Source: an uncultured Sphingomonadaceae bacterium
GTDB lineage: Bacteria > Pseudomonadota > Alphaproteobacteria > Sphingomonadales > Sphingomonadaceae
Assembly (NCBI GenBank): GCA_947497085.1
Contig: CANMFE010000002.1
Location: 248,001-312,000, forward strand
Length of the DNA stretch: 64,000 nt
Reading direction: 5' to 3'
The notes under the pieces were generated by a model that was not told where the DNA came from, searched no databases, and saw only the letters and a program-made list of their open reading frames with translations. Below, one piece after another: positions 16,733 through 26,165 of the stretch. The number at the start of each line of letters is the position of its first letter. Within the stretch, counting starts at the first letter, position 1. Position numbers and translations under genes: made by a program.

Positions 16733-17827
16733 ATGGATGATCGGCAGCATATCTTGGACCATGCACCACCTGAAAAGGTGGTCCACCGGCGGCATCTGGT
16801 AAAACCGGATGGACGTGATGTGATGCTGTATGGCTATCGCCCGCATGACGGGAAGATTGCTGAAGACATGCTGGGTGGTGGGCCGAAAGAGGCTGAACTG
16901 CGTTACCATCCGCTCAGGCAGGACTGGTCTGTTTATGCTAGCGGACGGCAGAACCGCACGTTCAAGCCATCAGCGGCGGATGATCCGCTGGCCCCCACAT
17001 TGCCGGGCGGCAATACCACCGAAATACCGTTTGCCGATTTCGATCTGGCGATATTTGAAAATCGCTTCCCCAGTTTTAGCGGCCTGGGCAGAAACAACGC
17101 GCAGGAAATGACCGCGCCAGACGGTGTGCAGACAGCGCCTGCGACAGGCCGCTGTGAAGTTGTGGTCTATACAAAAGAAAGTTCAGGCAGCCTGGCCACT
17201 TTGTCACAGGAACGCCGCGAACTGCTGGTCCATGCATGGATTGACCGCTACCGGGAACTTTATGAGGCCGGTGCCGCCTATGTGCTGCCGTTTGAAAATC
17301 GCGGTGAGGAAGTGGGCGTGACATTGCATCATCCCCATGGCCAGATCTATGCCTTTCCGATCATCCCGGAAGTGCAGCGCAAAGCGGCGGACGCCTTTGC
17401 CGGCGGATATAACCTCGCGGTACATATGCAGAATTGGCAAGGTACATATGGCGTGGCCGGGCAATCGGGCGTGCTGGCTTTTGCCCCGCCCTTTGCACGC
17501 TTCCCTTATGAAATATGGGTGGCAACAATGCAGCGCCGTGCCGGACCCTGGGACATGGGCGATTCTGAAATTTCCGGCTTTGCGCATCTTCTGGGCGATG
17601 TAACGCGGCGTTATGATGCATTTTTCGGGCGTGAATGCCCCTATATGCTCAGCCTGCATGCCGCCCCGGCTGGAAAACATGTGGGCTGGCATTTCACGGC
17701 GCAATTCTACCCGCTGCTGCGCTCTGCCGACAAGGTGAAATATCTGGCATCGGTGGAACAGTCGACAGGGCTTTTCACGGTGGATGTCGCGCCCGAAGAT
17801 GCGGTAAGAACGCTGCGGGAGCTGTGA
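16733..17827 (+). CDS. galT: Galactose-1-phosphate uridylyltransferase
   Basis: A 364-residue Leloir-pathway enzyme exchanging UMP between UDP-glucose and galactose-1-phosphate. The active-site HPH is at residues 200-202 in LHHPHGQIYAFP, with H202 as the expected nucleophile. N-terminal ELRYHPLRQDWSVYASGRQ matches the family. The first ATG lacks a ribosome site; an upstream in-frame TTG is not better. The stop overlaps the galK start by one base (TGATG), so the two are coupled. The Cys pair of the zinc site of the E. coli enzyme is not seen. Confidence 0.93.
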   Translation: MDDRQHILDHAPPEKVVHRRHLVKPDGRDVMLYGYRPHDGKIAEDMLGGGPKEAELRYHPLRQDWSVYASGRQNRTFKPSAADDPLAPTLPGGNTTEIPFADFDLAIFENRFPSFSGLGRNNAQEMTAPDGVQTAPATGRCEVVVYTKESSGSLATLSQERRELLVHAWIDRYRELYEAGAAYVLPFENRGEEVGVTLHHPHGQIYAFPIIPEVQRKAADAFAGGYNLAVHMQNWQGTYGVAGQSGVLAFAPPFARFPYEIWVATMQRRAGPWDMGDSEISGFAHLLGDVTRRYDAFFGRECPYMLSLHAAPAGKHVGWHFTAQFYPLLRSADKVKYLASVEQSTGLFTVDVAPEDAVRTLREL

Positions 17828-18891
17828 TGATCGAGGAACGCTATGCCGCCATATTTGCGGCCGTACCTTCGGCCAGTGCCGTGGCGCACGGCCGGGTCAA
17901 CCTGATTGGCGAGCATATCGATTATAATGGCGGCATGGTGCTGCCCACCACGATTGCAAATGCCACACATGTTGCCGTGGGGCCATCGGATGATGGCGGC
18001 CACGCGATTTACTCGGCGCAATATGGTGAAGCGGTCCGGCGTGATCTGGATATACCTTTTAACGGGCATTGGTCCGATTATATCGCGGGCGCGCTCGCCA
18101 AAGGCGAACAGAACGGGCTGATAGAAACCCCGATGCGCGTTGTGGTGGATAGCAATGTACCGGGCGGTGCAGGCCTATCTTCCTCGGCATCGGTCACGGT
18201 AGCGGTGCTCAAGGCGCTGACCGAACATGCCGGACAACATGTCGCGGATGTCGATATTGCGCGGTGGGCGCAGCAGGTTGAGCATGAATTTATCGGCGTG
18301 CCGTGCGGCATTATGGACCAGATGGCAGTGGCCATAGCCAGCGAGAAACAGGCGCTGGCGCTGGAGACAGACACGCTCGCACACACGCTTATCACCCTGC
18401 CCGATGACCATCATTTCGCGGTGCTGCATTCGGGTATCACCCGCAGGCTGGACGAGGGCCGCTATGCCGAGCGGCGACAGGAATGCGAAGCTGCGGCGGC
18501 CGCGCTGGGTGCCGATTGGCTGTGCCAGCTAAATGAAGCGCAGGTGGCCGCGATAGTGCGCCTGCCCGAGGTGCAGCGTAAACGCGCGCGCCATGCCCAT
18601 AGCGAGCATCGCCGCGTGCTGGCCGCTATTGGCGCTCTATGTGTGGGTGATATGGCAGCGTTTGGTGTGCAGATGGATGCAAGCCATGCCTCCATGCGCG
18701 ATGATTTTGAAATCACCACGCCCGAAATTGATGCCATTGCCGGGGGTGCGCGTGAGCATGGCGCAATAGGCGCGCGGATGACAGGCGGCGGCTTTGGCGG
18801 CTGCATTGTCGCCTGTGTCCCGGCGGATAGTTTGGAAGAATGGAAAGCTGCTATGGCACGGGATTTCCCCGCCACACGCTATATCGCTTAG
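17827..18891 (+). CDS. galK: Galactokinase
   Basis: A 354-residue GHMP-family kinase phosphorylating galactose at C1. The galactokinase signature GRVNLIGEHIDYNGG is at residues 22-36, the ATP loop VPGGAGLSSSASVTVA at ~111-126, and the third GHMP motif at the C-terminus (MTGGGFGGCIVACVP). It is somewhat shorter than the usual ~380 residues. The ATG overlaps the galT stop by one base. Its stop overlaps that of the convergent alpha-galactosidase gene. Confidence 0.94.
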   Translation: MIEERYAAIFAAVPSASAVAHGRVNLIGEHIDYNGGMVLPTTIANATHVAVGPSDDGGHAIYSAQYGEAVRRDLDIPFNGHWSDYIAGALAKGEQNGLIETPMRVVVDSNVPGGAGLSSSASVTVAVLKALTEHAGQHVADVDIARWAQQVEHEFIGVPCGIMDQMAVAIASEKQALALETDTLAHTLITLPDDHHFAVLHSGITRRLDEGRYAERRQECEAAAAALGADWLCQLNEAQVAAIVRLPEVQRKRARHAHSEHRRVLAAIGALCVGDMAAFGVQMDASHASMRDDFEITTPEIDAIAGGAREHGAIGARMTGGGFGGCIVACVPADSLEEWKAAMARDFPATRYIA

Positions 18892-21041
18892 ACAATCTCA
18901 AGTTCGAGCAGGATACAGCTTTCAGGGAACAGCACCGGTAATTGCAATCCAACCGCCATCAGCATGTCCCCGCTCGCCACAATGCCCTCACCCATAAGCG
19001 CGGAATTTTCCAGCCGGTGCGGCGTCGGTGTGCGGGGCTGGGCGGGCCAGACGCACTTCAACCGGTAACGCCGCGCGGCATCAAGTCCGGGAAAGCGCAG
19101 CATGCCCGGCACGGTTTCGGGCATGCTGCCCAGCTGCGCATAGGAAAACAGCGCCGATGCCTTGTCCTTTGCCACCACGCCGACAATATTCTGCCAGGGT
19201 GCGGCGTCGACACGGATAAATTGCCCGCTGTGCAGCAAATCACGTTTCGCTTTGTACAGCTGGATGGCATCTGCCAAAATAGCTTTGTCGCGCTCGGACA
19301 TGCGCGTGATATCGGCTTCGACACCCATATGCCCGAACAGCGCGGTCGCGGCGCGCATTTCCATGGGCAGCGTTCGCCGCGTGATATGACAGACCTCCGG
19401 CCCGACATGCGCACCCATCACTTCCAGCGGAAAGAAATGCGACGCCCCGCGCTGAATAAGCTGCCGGTCAAGCGCATCATTGCTGTCCGATGTCCAGATA
19501 CGGTCGGTATGCGCCAATATGCCATAGTCCGCCCGCCCAGCGCCGCTGGCACAGCTTTCGATCTCCACATTCGGATGGGCTTCGCGCAACCGGTCTATCA
19601 AGGCATAAACCGCGCGCACCTGCGCCCCGGCAACCACGCATCCATCGCTCCCACCTGGATGATTGATATCGCGGTTCATATCCCATTTGAGATAATCAAT
19701 GGCATTGTCACTCAGCAGCGCGTCAATCTGCCCGAACAGGTTATCGCTCACCTCCCTGCGGGTCAGGTCGAGCACATATTGATTGCGAAATGGCACCTGC
19801 TCTACATCCTGTGCAGACAATATCCAGTCAGGATGTGCGCGATACAGGTCGCTATCGGCATTCACCATTTCCGGCTCAACCCATAGCCCGAATTCCATGC
19901 CGAGACCCTGTACATGGTCGATCACAGGCGTCAGGCCACCCGGATAGACCGACCGGTCCACCTGCCAATCACCCAGCCCTGCCGCATCGCCGCGCCGCCC
20001 GAGAAACCAGCCATCATCCAGCACGAACCGCTCCGCACCAATCGCTGAGGCCGCATCGGCAAGTGCCATCACCTTGCCGGGCTCATGCGCAAAATAGATC
20101 GCTTCCCATGTGTTGTAATGCACCGGCCGCGGTTTGCTCTTCACGCGCCTGTCCGTCAGCTGCGCCCGGTAAAAATCATGCAGTCTGCCGGAAATATCCG
20201 ACAGGCCCGATGCCGCGTAGCAGGCATATACAGGCGGCGTTTCATATGCCTCGCCCGCGCTCAGTTGCACCTCGCCGAGAAAAGGTTTTTCGCCTACCTG
20301 CACCAAAATCCGCCCATCCATCTGGCGGTCCGCGCGCAGCATATGGTTGCCGCTCCAGCCCAGATGCACAGCCATGCATGATCCCGCCTGCTCATATGTC
20401 TGCGGCGTACAGAATATCGCACCGGGGAAACGGTCATGCGAAGTGCGACCACGCCGGTTCTCAACAATAAACCCGCCTTGTCCAAGCCGCTGGCGTTCAC
20501 GCTGAAACTCATGCGCCCAGCGGCCTGAAAAATGGATAATATCATCCATACCGTGTGGCAGCGGCAGGCAAAGCGGTGCGGCCCAATCAATAGTGAGCGG
20601 CAGATCACCGGTATTGGTAAAGCGCGTCCGGGCTGTCAGTACGCCGCTTTCCGCATCCATCGCGACAGCATAGTGCGCGCTGATACCGCGCGCATCATCG
20701 GCGCAATGGATATCCAGCGCCTGCCCATCTGCATCGACACGGGAAACCTGCAATACAGGCGCCCAGTCATGGCCCTCACGGTGCCCGCTGAAACCTGCCG
20801 GGCCATCATATCCGGTTCCGCTTTCGCACGACAGGCTCACCGGAATAACCGTATCCGCACCACCCTGTGCGCTTTGCCGCGTGGTCAGTGATACAAGTGC
20901 AGACATATCCGCATCCGGCTCCAGCCGCGCACCCCAATAGATAATCTGCGGCACAGCTCCTACCGGTGCATGCACGGCTAGGGTACAATCGCCGCCTGTC
21001 AGCAGAAATATGTCATTCGGATCGGTTGATGTGGCACCCAT
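18888..21041 (-). CDS. Alpha-galactosidase, glycoside hydrolase family 36
   Basis: A ~717-residue GH36 enzyme that releases galactose from melibiose, raffinose or galactan side chains. The barrel carries FVLDDGWFLGRR, EFGLWVEPEMVNADSDL, the nucleophile in YLKWDMNRDI and the acid/base segment ESCASGAGRADYG...WTSDSNDALDR. The N-terminal ~270 residues are a beta-sandwich. No signal peptide is seen, so it is likely cytoplasmic. The first ATG is at 21041; TTG 18 bases upstream is an alternative and no ribosome site is clear. It faces galT-galK tail to tail with a 4-base overlap, forming a galactoside-use set. Confidence 0.93.
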   Translation of the reverse strand: MGATSTDPNDIFLLTGGDCTLAVHAPVGAVPQIIYWGARLEPDADMSALVSLTTRQSAQGGADTVIPVSLSCESGTGYDGPAGFSGHREGHDWAPVLQVSRVDADGQALDIHCADDARGISAHYAVAMDAESGVLTARTRFTNTGDLPLTIDWAAPLCLPLPHGMDDIIHFSGRWAHEFQRERQRLGQGGFIVENRRGRTSHDRFPGAIFCTPQTYEQAGSCMAVHLGWSGNHMLRADRQMDGRILVQVGEKPFLGEVQLSAGEAYETPPVYACYAASGLSDISGRLHDFYRAQLTDRRVKSKPRPVHYNTWEAIYFAHEPGKVMALADAASAIGAERFVLDDGWFLGRRGDAAGLGDWQVDRSVYPGGLTPVIDHVQGLGMEFGLWVEPEMVNADSDLYRAHPDWILSAQDVEQVPFRNQYVLDLTRREVSDNLFGQIDALLSDNAIDYLKWDMNRDINHPGGSDGCVVAGAQVRAVYALIDRLREAHPNVEIESCASGAGRADYGILAHTDRIWTSDSNDALDRQLIQRGASHFFPLEVMGAHVGPEVCHITRRTLPMEMRAATALFGHMGVEADITRMSERDKAILADAIQLYKAKRDLLHSGQFIRVDAAPWQNIVGVVAKDKASALFSYAQLGSMPETVPGMLRFPGLDAARRYRLKCVWPAQPRTPTPHRLENSALMGEGIVASGDMLMAVGLQLPVLFPESCILLELEIV

Positions 21042-21137
21042 CCACAACAGGTAGCGCAACAGCCAGCATCAGCTCAACTGTTTTGACAGCATGGAAACAT
21101 ACTGCATGAAACTGAGAGGCTTCTGTTTGAAAAACTG

Positions 21138-21160
21138 GCACACCCAAAGAGGATTCGAGC
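21138..21160. repeat. Partial copy of the tRNA-Arg 3' end
   Basis: GCACACCCAAAGAGGATTCG followed by AGC closely matches the 3' half of the neighbouring tRNA-Arg (GCACCCAAGAGGATTCGA on this strand) with small changes. It lies about 100 bases beyond the tRNA 3' end. It may be a leftover attachment site of an excised integrative element. Confidence 0.55.
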
Positions 21161-21258
21161 CATTTTTGATGGCTTAACCATCCAAACAGTAAAGAAGCAG
21201 AGGTTCGTATCACTTATCGGATGACGGAACACATATTTCGCCAAAAATGTCGCAATTA

Positions 21259-21335
21259 TGGCGCACCCAAGAGGATTCGAACCTCTGACCTCTGCCTTCG
21301 GAGGGCAGCGCTCTATCCAGCTGAGCTATGGGTGC
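21259..21335 (-). tRNA. tRNA-Arg (anticodon CCG)
   Basis: Read on the minus strand: acceptor GCACCCA/TGGGTGC, discriminator G and encoded CCA. D arm AGCTCAGCTGGATAGAGCG, anticodon stem-loop CTGCC-CTCCGAA-GGCAG giving anticodon CCG, and T loop GTTCGAATC. Length 77 with CCA. Confidence 0.97.
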
Positions 21336-21425
21336 TTATCCGGTTGCGAAAGGGGCATTAGCAAGCCTTGTCCGATGCCGCCACAATTTTCTTGGCGTCG
21401 CGCCAAATGAATGCTGCGCCTGTCA

Positions 21426-21455
21426 TTGACGCCGTGAAATGCAAGCGGCTATAAG
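21426..21455 (+). promoter_or_regulatory. Promoter candidate for argD-argF
   Basis: TTGACG, an 18-base spacer, then TATAAG, about 95 bases before the argD start. It is close to the housekeeping sigma consensus. Confidence 0.55.
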
Positions 21456-21548
21456 CTGCGTATAAATCAGTGGCGGCCCGTTCCAGCGGGTACGCCTTTT
21501 TTCTTTACCAGCCGCCGAATAAGCGGGTCAATGCAAGGACCAAATGAT

Positions 21549-22742
21549 ATGACCATCACGCCATTAATGCCTGTCTACCCCCGCTGTGATGTGCGCCCGG
21601 TGCGCGGCGAAGGATGCTATCTCTATGGTGAGAATGGCGAGAAATATCTCGACTTTGCAAGCGGTATCGCCGTCAACCTGCTCGGCCATGGTCACCCTCA
21701 TCTGACCAAGGCGATTCAGGATCAGGCTGCAACATTAATGCACGTATCCAATATGTATGGCAGCCCGCAGGGTGAGAAACTGGCCCAGCGCCTGGTCGAC
21801 AGCACATTTGCCGACACGGTTTTCTTTACCAATTCAGGTGCAGAGGCAGTGGAATGCGCGATCAAGACTGCACGCGCCTATCACCAAAGCGAAGGCGGTG
21901 ACCCGCAGAAACAGACGCTCATCACTTTCAAGAACGCGTTTCATGGCCGCACCATGGCCACGATCAGCGCCTCGAGCCAGACCAAAATGCACAAAGGTTT
22001 CTCACCCATGCTGGCCGGTTTCAAATATGCCGAATTTGATGATCTGGAATCGGCCAAGGCGGCCATGGGACCCGATACAGCCGGCTTTATGGTCGAACCT
22101 ATCCAGGGTGAAGGCGGGGTACGCCCGGCGAGCAGGGAATTCCTGCAAGGCCTTCGTGATCTGGCCGATGAAAACGACCTGATGCTGGTATTTGACGAAG
22201 TGCAATGCGGCATGGCGCGTTCAGGCCGCCTGTTTGCTTACGAGGAATATGGCGTGGAGCCTGACATCATGGCCAGCGCAAAGGGCCTGGGCGGCGGTTT
22301 CCCGGTGGGCGCATGTCTGGCCACCGAAAAAGCGGCGCGCGGCATGGGCTTTGGCACGCATGGTTCCACCTATGGCGGCGGTCCGCTGGCCATGGCGGCG
22401 GGGGAGGCTGTGCTGGATGTCGTCAACAATGAAGAATTTCTGGAGCATGTCCGCCAGATGAGCGACCGTATTCGTAGCGCGCTTGAACAGCTTATCCCGA
22501 ACCATGATAGCCTGTTCGATCATGTGCGCGGCATGGGGTTGATGCTGGGCATCAAGCTGAAAAGCGAAGTGCGGCCCTTCATGGTGCACCTGCGCGATAA
22601 TCACGGGCTGCTTACCGTCGCTGCGGGTGACAATACACTGCGTATCCTGCCGCCGCTCATTATTGAAGAAGAGCATGTAAACGAGTTTATTGAAAAGCTG
22701 TCCGCAGGTGCGCGGGATTATGAGATTCCCGAAACATCATGA
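21549..22742 (+). CDS. argD: Acetylornithine/succinyldiaminopimelate aminotransferase
   Basis: A 397-residue class-III PLP aminotransferase of arginine (and possibly lysine) synthesis. Landmarks are [73 protein letters not shown] and the Lys segment [13 protein letters not shown]. The start at 21549 has AAGGA nine bases upstream; ATGs at 21531 and 21544 are less well placed. Its end overlaps argF by ATGA, and the pair feeds ornithine into citrulline. Confidence 0.93.
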   Translation: MTITPLMPVYPRCDVRPVRGEGCYLYGENGEKYLDFASGIAVNLLGHGHPHLTKAIQDQAATLMHVSNMYGSPQGEKLAQRLVDSTFADTVFFTNSGAEAVECAIKTARAYHQSEGGDPQKQTLITFKNAFHGRTMATISASSQTKMHKGFSPMLAGFKYAEFDDLESAKAAMGPDTAGFMVEPIQGEGGVRPASREFLQGLRDLADENDLMLVFDEVQCGMARSGRLFAYEEYGVEPDIMASAKGLGGGFPVGACLATEKAARGMGFGTHGSTYGGGPLAMAAGEAVLDVVNNEEFLEHVRQMSDRIRSALEQLIPNHDSLFDHVRGMGLMLGIKLKSEVRPFMVHLRDNHGLLTVAAGDNTLRILPPLIIEEEHVNEFIEKLSAGARDYEIPETS

Positions 22743-23662
22743 GGCATTTTCTCAGCCTTTCCGATGCGGGCGGCGATGCTATTGCCGCCATGCTGAACGA
22801 TGCCATTGACCGCAAGGCCGCGCGGCAGGATTTGCCGAAAGGTAAGGGTGATAGTGATGCGCCGCTTATGGACCATACGCTCGCCATGGTGTTTGAAAAA
22901 AGCTCAACCCGCACGCGGGTCTCATTCGACATGGCAATCCGGCAGCTGGGCGGTACAAGCATCGTGATGGACTCTGGCTCGATGCAGCTGGGCCGCGGCG
23001 AAACCGTGGCAGACACCGCGCGCGTGCTGTCGCGCTATGCCGACGCCATCATGATCCGCACCGATGACCATGCCAAGATCGAAGAACTGGCCAGCCATGC
23101 TGGCATTCCGGTCATCAATGGCCTGACCGACCTGTCACATCCCTGCCAGATCATGGCTGACCTGCTGACCATTATTGAACATGGCAAGGCGCTGCCCGGA
23201 CTGGAAGTCGCCTGGCTGGGCGATGGCAATAATGTGCTTAACTCCATATTGGAAGCGGCGGGCCTGATGAAATTCAATGTCCGTATCGGCTGCCCGGAAG
23301 GATATGAGCCCAATGCAGGTTTTGTCGATCAGGCGCGGGCGGGCGGTGCCAGCGTGACCCTGACCCGCAACCCTGTTGAAGCTGTCCGCGATGCGGATAT
23401 TGTTATGACAGACACCTGGATTTCCATGGGGCAGGACCATGCCGAAACCAAATTGCAGGCGATGATGCCCTATCAGGTGAATGCCGCGCTTATGTCGCAC
23501 GCCAAAAGCGACGCGTTATTCATGCACTGTCTGCCCGCGCATCGCGGCGAGGAAGTGACAGATGACGTAATCGACGGCCCGCAATCGGTCATATGGGACG
23601 AGGCGGAAAACAGGCTCCATGCCCAAAAGTCAGTGCTGCGCTGGTGCTTTGGGCAGATTTAG
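22739..23662 (+). CDS. argF: Ornithine carbamoyltransferase
   Basis: A 307-residue transcarbamylase making citrulline from ornithine and carbamoyl phosphate. The carbamoyl-phosphate loop is [12 protein letters not shown], with [26 protein letters not shown] and the ornithine-side [13 protein letters not shown]. It overlaps argD by four bases. The order argD-argF-hslO is common in alphaproteobacteria. Confidence 0.95.
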   Translation: MRHFLSLSDAGGDAIAAMLNDAIDRKAARQDLPKGKGDSDAPLMDHTLAMVFEKSSTRTRVSFDMAIRQLGGTSIVMDSGSMQLGRGETVADTARVLSRYADAIMIRTDDHAKIEELASHAGIPVINGLTDLSHPCQIMADLLTIIEHGKALPGLEVAWLGDGNNVLNSILEAAGLMKFNVRIGCPEGYEPNAGFVDQARAGGASVTLTRNPVEAVRDADIVMTDTWISMGQDHAETKLQAMMPYQVNAALMSHAKSDALFMHCLPAHRGEEVTDDVIDGPQSVIWDEAENRLHAQKSVLRWCFGQI

Positions 23663-23729
23663 GGTCGCTACTCTAAGCTATCACACCAGACTCTAACATT
23701 CCCGTGCAACAATCCCTATATAGCACCGA

Positions 23730-24626
23730 ATGACAGAGATTTACCATGATCGCCCGCTGCGTTTTACCATCCCATCGCGCAATGCGCGCGGACGTGCGGT
23801 GCGCCTCGACAGTGTGCTGAACGACATTATCGCGCCGCATGACTATCCTGTGGCCGTGAAACATCTGGTGGCAGAGGCCGCCACACTGGCAGCTCTGATC
23901 GGATCGATGCTGAAACAGTCTGAAGGTCAGCTCACCATGCAGGCACAAACGCAGGGCGGAATTGTCGAGCTGCTCGTTGCCGATTACAAGGATGGTGAGG
24001 TGCGCAGCTATGCCCGTTATGACAGTGATCGCCTGGCCGAGCAGGGGAAAAACCCCTCGCTGGATTCGCTGTTCGGCAAGGGATATCTGGCGATTACATT
24101 CGACCGCGCGCCAATGCACGGCGATGACGGGCAGCGTTACCAGGGCATTGTCGAGCTGACCGGCAACTCGCTCACCGAAGCGTGCCAGAATTATTTCTTC
24201 CAGTCCGAGCAGGTGCCAACGCTTATCAAGGTTGCGATCAGCTCCGACGAGAATGGATGCAGGACAGGCGGTTTCCTGGTCCAGCATCTGGCCGAGGGTG
24301 AAGAGGGGCGCGAACGGCTGCATGCCAAGCTGGACCATCCCGAATGGGAGCATGTGTCCATCCTTGCGGAAACACTCAACCATGCGGAATTGCTCGACAA
24401 GACGCTTAGCATGGAGGATTTGATCTGGCGGCTGTTCCATGAGGAAGACGAGATACTGATCGAGCAGGCCGTACCGCTCAGCAAGGGCTGCCGCTGTTCG
24501 GTCGACCATTATCGCAAGGTTCTAAACCGCTTTGGCGAGGCGGAAAAGACTGAAATGCGCAACGAAAATGGCGATATTCTGATCGATTGCGCCTTTTGTG
24601 CGCGGCAATTTGCGATTACGGACTGA
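23730..24626 (+). CDS. hslO: Redox-regulated chaperone Hsp33
   Basis: A 298-residue cytoplasmic holdase switched on by oxidation. The C-terminal zinc switch has CRC (in KGCRCSVDHYRKVL) and CAFC (in IDCAFCARQF) with the expected spacing of about 30 residues. The body has GQLTMQAQTQGGIVELLVADY, typical of the family. It lies 67 bases after argF. The upstream region shows a TATATAG box and no clear ribosome site. Confidence 0.93.
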   Translation: MTEIYHDRPLRFTIPSRNARGRAVRLDSVLNDIIAPHDYPVAVKHLVAEAATLAALIGSMLKQSEGQLTMQAQTQGGIVELLVADYKDGEVRSYARYDSDRLAEQGKNPSLDSLFGKGYLAITFDRAPMHGDDGQRYQGIVELTGNSLTEACQNYFFQSEQVPTLIKVAISSDENGCRTGGFLVQHLAEGEEGRERLHAKLDHPEWEHVSILAETLNHAELLDKTLSMEDLIWRLFHEEDEILIEQAVPLSKGCRCSVDHYRKVLNRFGEAEKTEMRNENGDILIDCAFCARQFAITD

Positions 24627-24632
24627 AAAAAC

Positions 24633-24667
24633 CGGCCATCCGACATATTTTGGTAAAATATCGGCCT
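24633..24667 (+). terminator. Probable terminator after hslO
   Basis: A hairpin with arms CCGAC-ATATTTT and AAAATAT-CGG around GGT, one bulged base, extended by GGCC/GGCC and followed by TTATTT. The T run is imperfect. Confidence 0.5.
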
Positions 24668-24794
24668 TATTTGACGTATATAAAGAATGTATATCAGCTA
24701 AGCGCACGACGAGACGTTGCTTATTAACGATAGATACATCTGCATTATCGTAAAAACCATGCAAATGGGGCATATTCCCATAACTGGAAGAATA

Positions 24795-25232
24795 ATGATC
24801 AAGCATCTGAAAATACCATTTGGGGTACTGAAAAAAAGGCATTTTCTCGCCATGCTGGCTACCGCACCACTGGCCCTGTTTGCCATGCCCGCGCCGGCTC
24901 AGGCACCCGAGCTTGCTTCGTTCAAAAAAGTGAATGCCGGGCAGTGGGAAATCCGCGAGCGCGGCAAGAACAGCGAAGTGCGCAAGATCTGCGTGCGCGA
25001 TATCCAGCAGCTGCTCAACCTGCGCCATCAGGGGGAAAACTGCAAAAAACCGTTTGTGATAGAGGATAAGCCAAACACGGTTACCATCAGCTATAGCTGC
25101 GGTGCGCGGGGTCATGGCCGCACCACATTGCGGGCAGAAGGCACGAACCTGCTGCAAATCAACACACAGGGCATTGCCAATGGTTCTCCCTTCTCCTTTG
25201 CCGCAGAAGGACGCCGGGTCGGTAGCTGCTGA
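24795..25232 (+). CDS. Exported DUF3617-like protein
   Basis: A 145-residue protein with a signal peptide (FLAMLATAPLALFAMPAPAQA). The mature part has GQWEIRERG, a Cys after it (KICVRD), two more Cys (ENCKKPF, ISYSCGARGHG) and a C-terminal Cys. This pattern resembles the DUF3617 family of small periplasmic proteins of unknown role. The start at 24795 has GGAAGA upstream; earlier in-frame ATGs would put residues before the signal peptide. The 168-base gap before it is AT-rich. Confidence 0.7.
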   Translation: MIKHLKIPFGVLKKRHFLAMLATAPLALFAMPAPAQAPELASFKKVNAGQWEIRERGKNSEVRKICVRDIQQLLNLRHQGENCKKPFVIEDKPNTVTISYSCGARGHGRTTLRAEGTNLLQINTQGIANGSPFSFAAEGRRVGSC

Positions 25233-25295
25233 CGCGCCTTTCGCCGCTTCCCGCATAGTTAACATATTATAAACGCTTTTCTGCGATAGGTCTTT

Positions 25296-25391
25296 GCGTA
25301 CCCGAATTGGTACGCTTTCCTCCCATTAAGGCCATTGGCCTTAAACCTGGGTCGCCCTGTGCATGCAAATGACATGGCGGCCCGTTTTTTT
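25296..25391 (+). promoter_or_regulatory. Hairpin-rich leader with intrinsic terminator before queC
   Basis: Three hairpins in a row: GCGTACC/GGTACGC (25296-25315), TTAAGGCC/GGCCTTAA (25326-25344), and GGGTCGCC/GGCGGCCC (25349-25383) followed by G and seven T. The last is a good intrinsic terminator placed 82 bases before the queC start. It may end the upstream DUF3617-like transcript or attenuate queC. I could not match it to a known preQ1 riboswitch consensus. Confidence 0.55.
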
Positions 25392-25472
25392 ATCATTCGC
25401 GCCTTGAATGATGGCATATATGGATGGCGCACAGGCTTGCATTGCACAGCCCGAGCGTTTAGCGGCGTTGCC

Positions 25473-26159
25473 ATGGGACATGATATACAAAAGAAAGCCG
25501 TCATATTGCTTTCCGGCGGCATGGATTCGATGGTTTCAGCCGGCATCGCCCGCGAACAGGGTTATGCGCTTTATGCGCTGACCATCGATTATAACCAGCG
25601 GCACCGGATCGAGATTGAAGCAGCACGCAATATCGCGGCGCGTCTTGATGCCCGCCAGCACACCATATTGCCGCTCGACCTGCGCCAGTTCGGCGGATCG
25701 GCTCTGACCGACGAAATCGACGTGCCAAAAACAGGCGTGGGCGACGATATTCCCGTCACCTATGTACCCGCGCGCAACCTGATTTTCCTCTCGCTCACTC
25801 TGGGCTGGGCCGAAGCAATTGGCGCGCATGACATATTTATCGGGGTCAATGCCCTTGATTATTCGGGCTATCCCGATTGCCGTCCCGAATTTATCGAAGG
25901 TTTTGAAAAACTTGCCAATATTGCCACAAAAGATGGCGAACAGGGACAGGGCTTTACCATCCATGCACCGTTGCAGCAAATGACCAAGGCCGATATTTCA
26001 CGCGAGGCTGAGCGGCTTGGGCTGGATACGGGGTTGAGCTGGACCTGTTATGATCCCAGTGCGGATGGAAAGGCATGCGGACTATGTGACAGTTGCCGTC
26101 TGCGCAAGGCGGGTTTTGCAGAAGCAGGCCTTATTGATCCGATACCCTATGCCGGCTGA
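25473..26159 (+). CDS. queC: 7-cyano-7-deazaguanine synthase
   Basis: A 228-residue PP-loop ATPase making preQ0 from 7-carboxy-7-deazaguanine in queuosine synthesis. The ATP loop is LLSGGMDSM (residues 12-20; many relatives have Leu for the first Met). The zinc Cys cluster is SWTCYD then CGLCDSCRLR near the C-terminus. Also YVPARNLIFLSL and DYSGYPDCRPEF. The start at 25473 fits family length; the open frame extends 46 codons upstream across the leader. It ends six bases from the convergent lipoprotein gene. Confidence 0.93.
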   Translation: MGHDIQKKAVILLSGGMDSMVSAGIAREQGYALYALTIDYNQRHRIEIEAARNIAARLDARQHTILPLDLRQFGGSALTDEIDVPKTGVGDDIPVTYVPARNLIFLSLTLGWAEAIGAHDIFIGVNALDYSGYPDCRPEFIEGFEKLANIATKDGEQGQGFTIHAPLQQMTKADISREAERLGLDTGLSWTCYDPSADGKACGLCDSCRLRKAGFAEAGLIDPIPYAG

Positions 26160-26165
26160 GACAGA

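Noticed and set aside
23673-24509. Minus-strand open frame opposite hslO
   Set aside because: hslO has the zinc-switch Cys pairs in the right place, so the opposite frame is a shadow.
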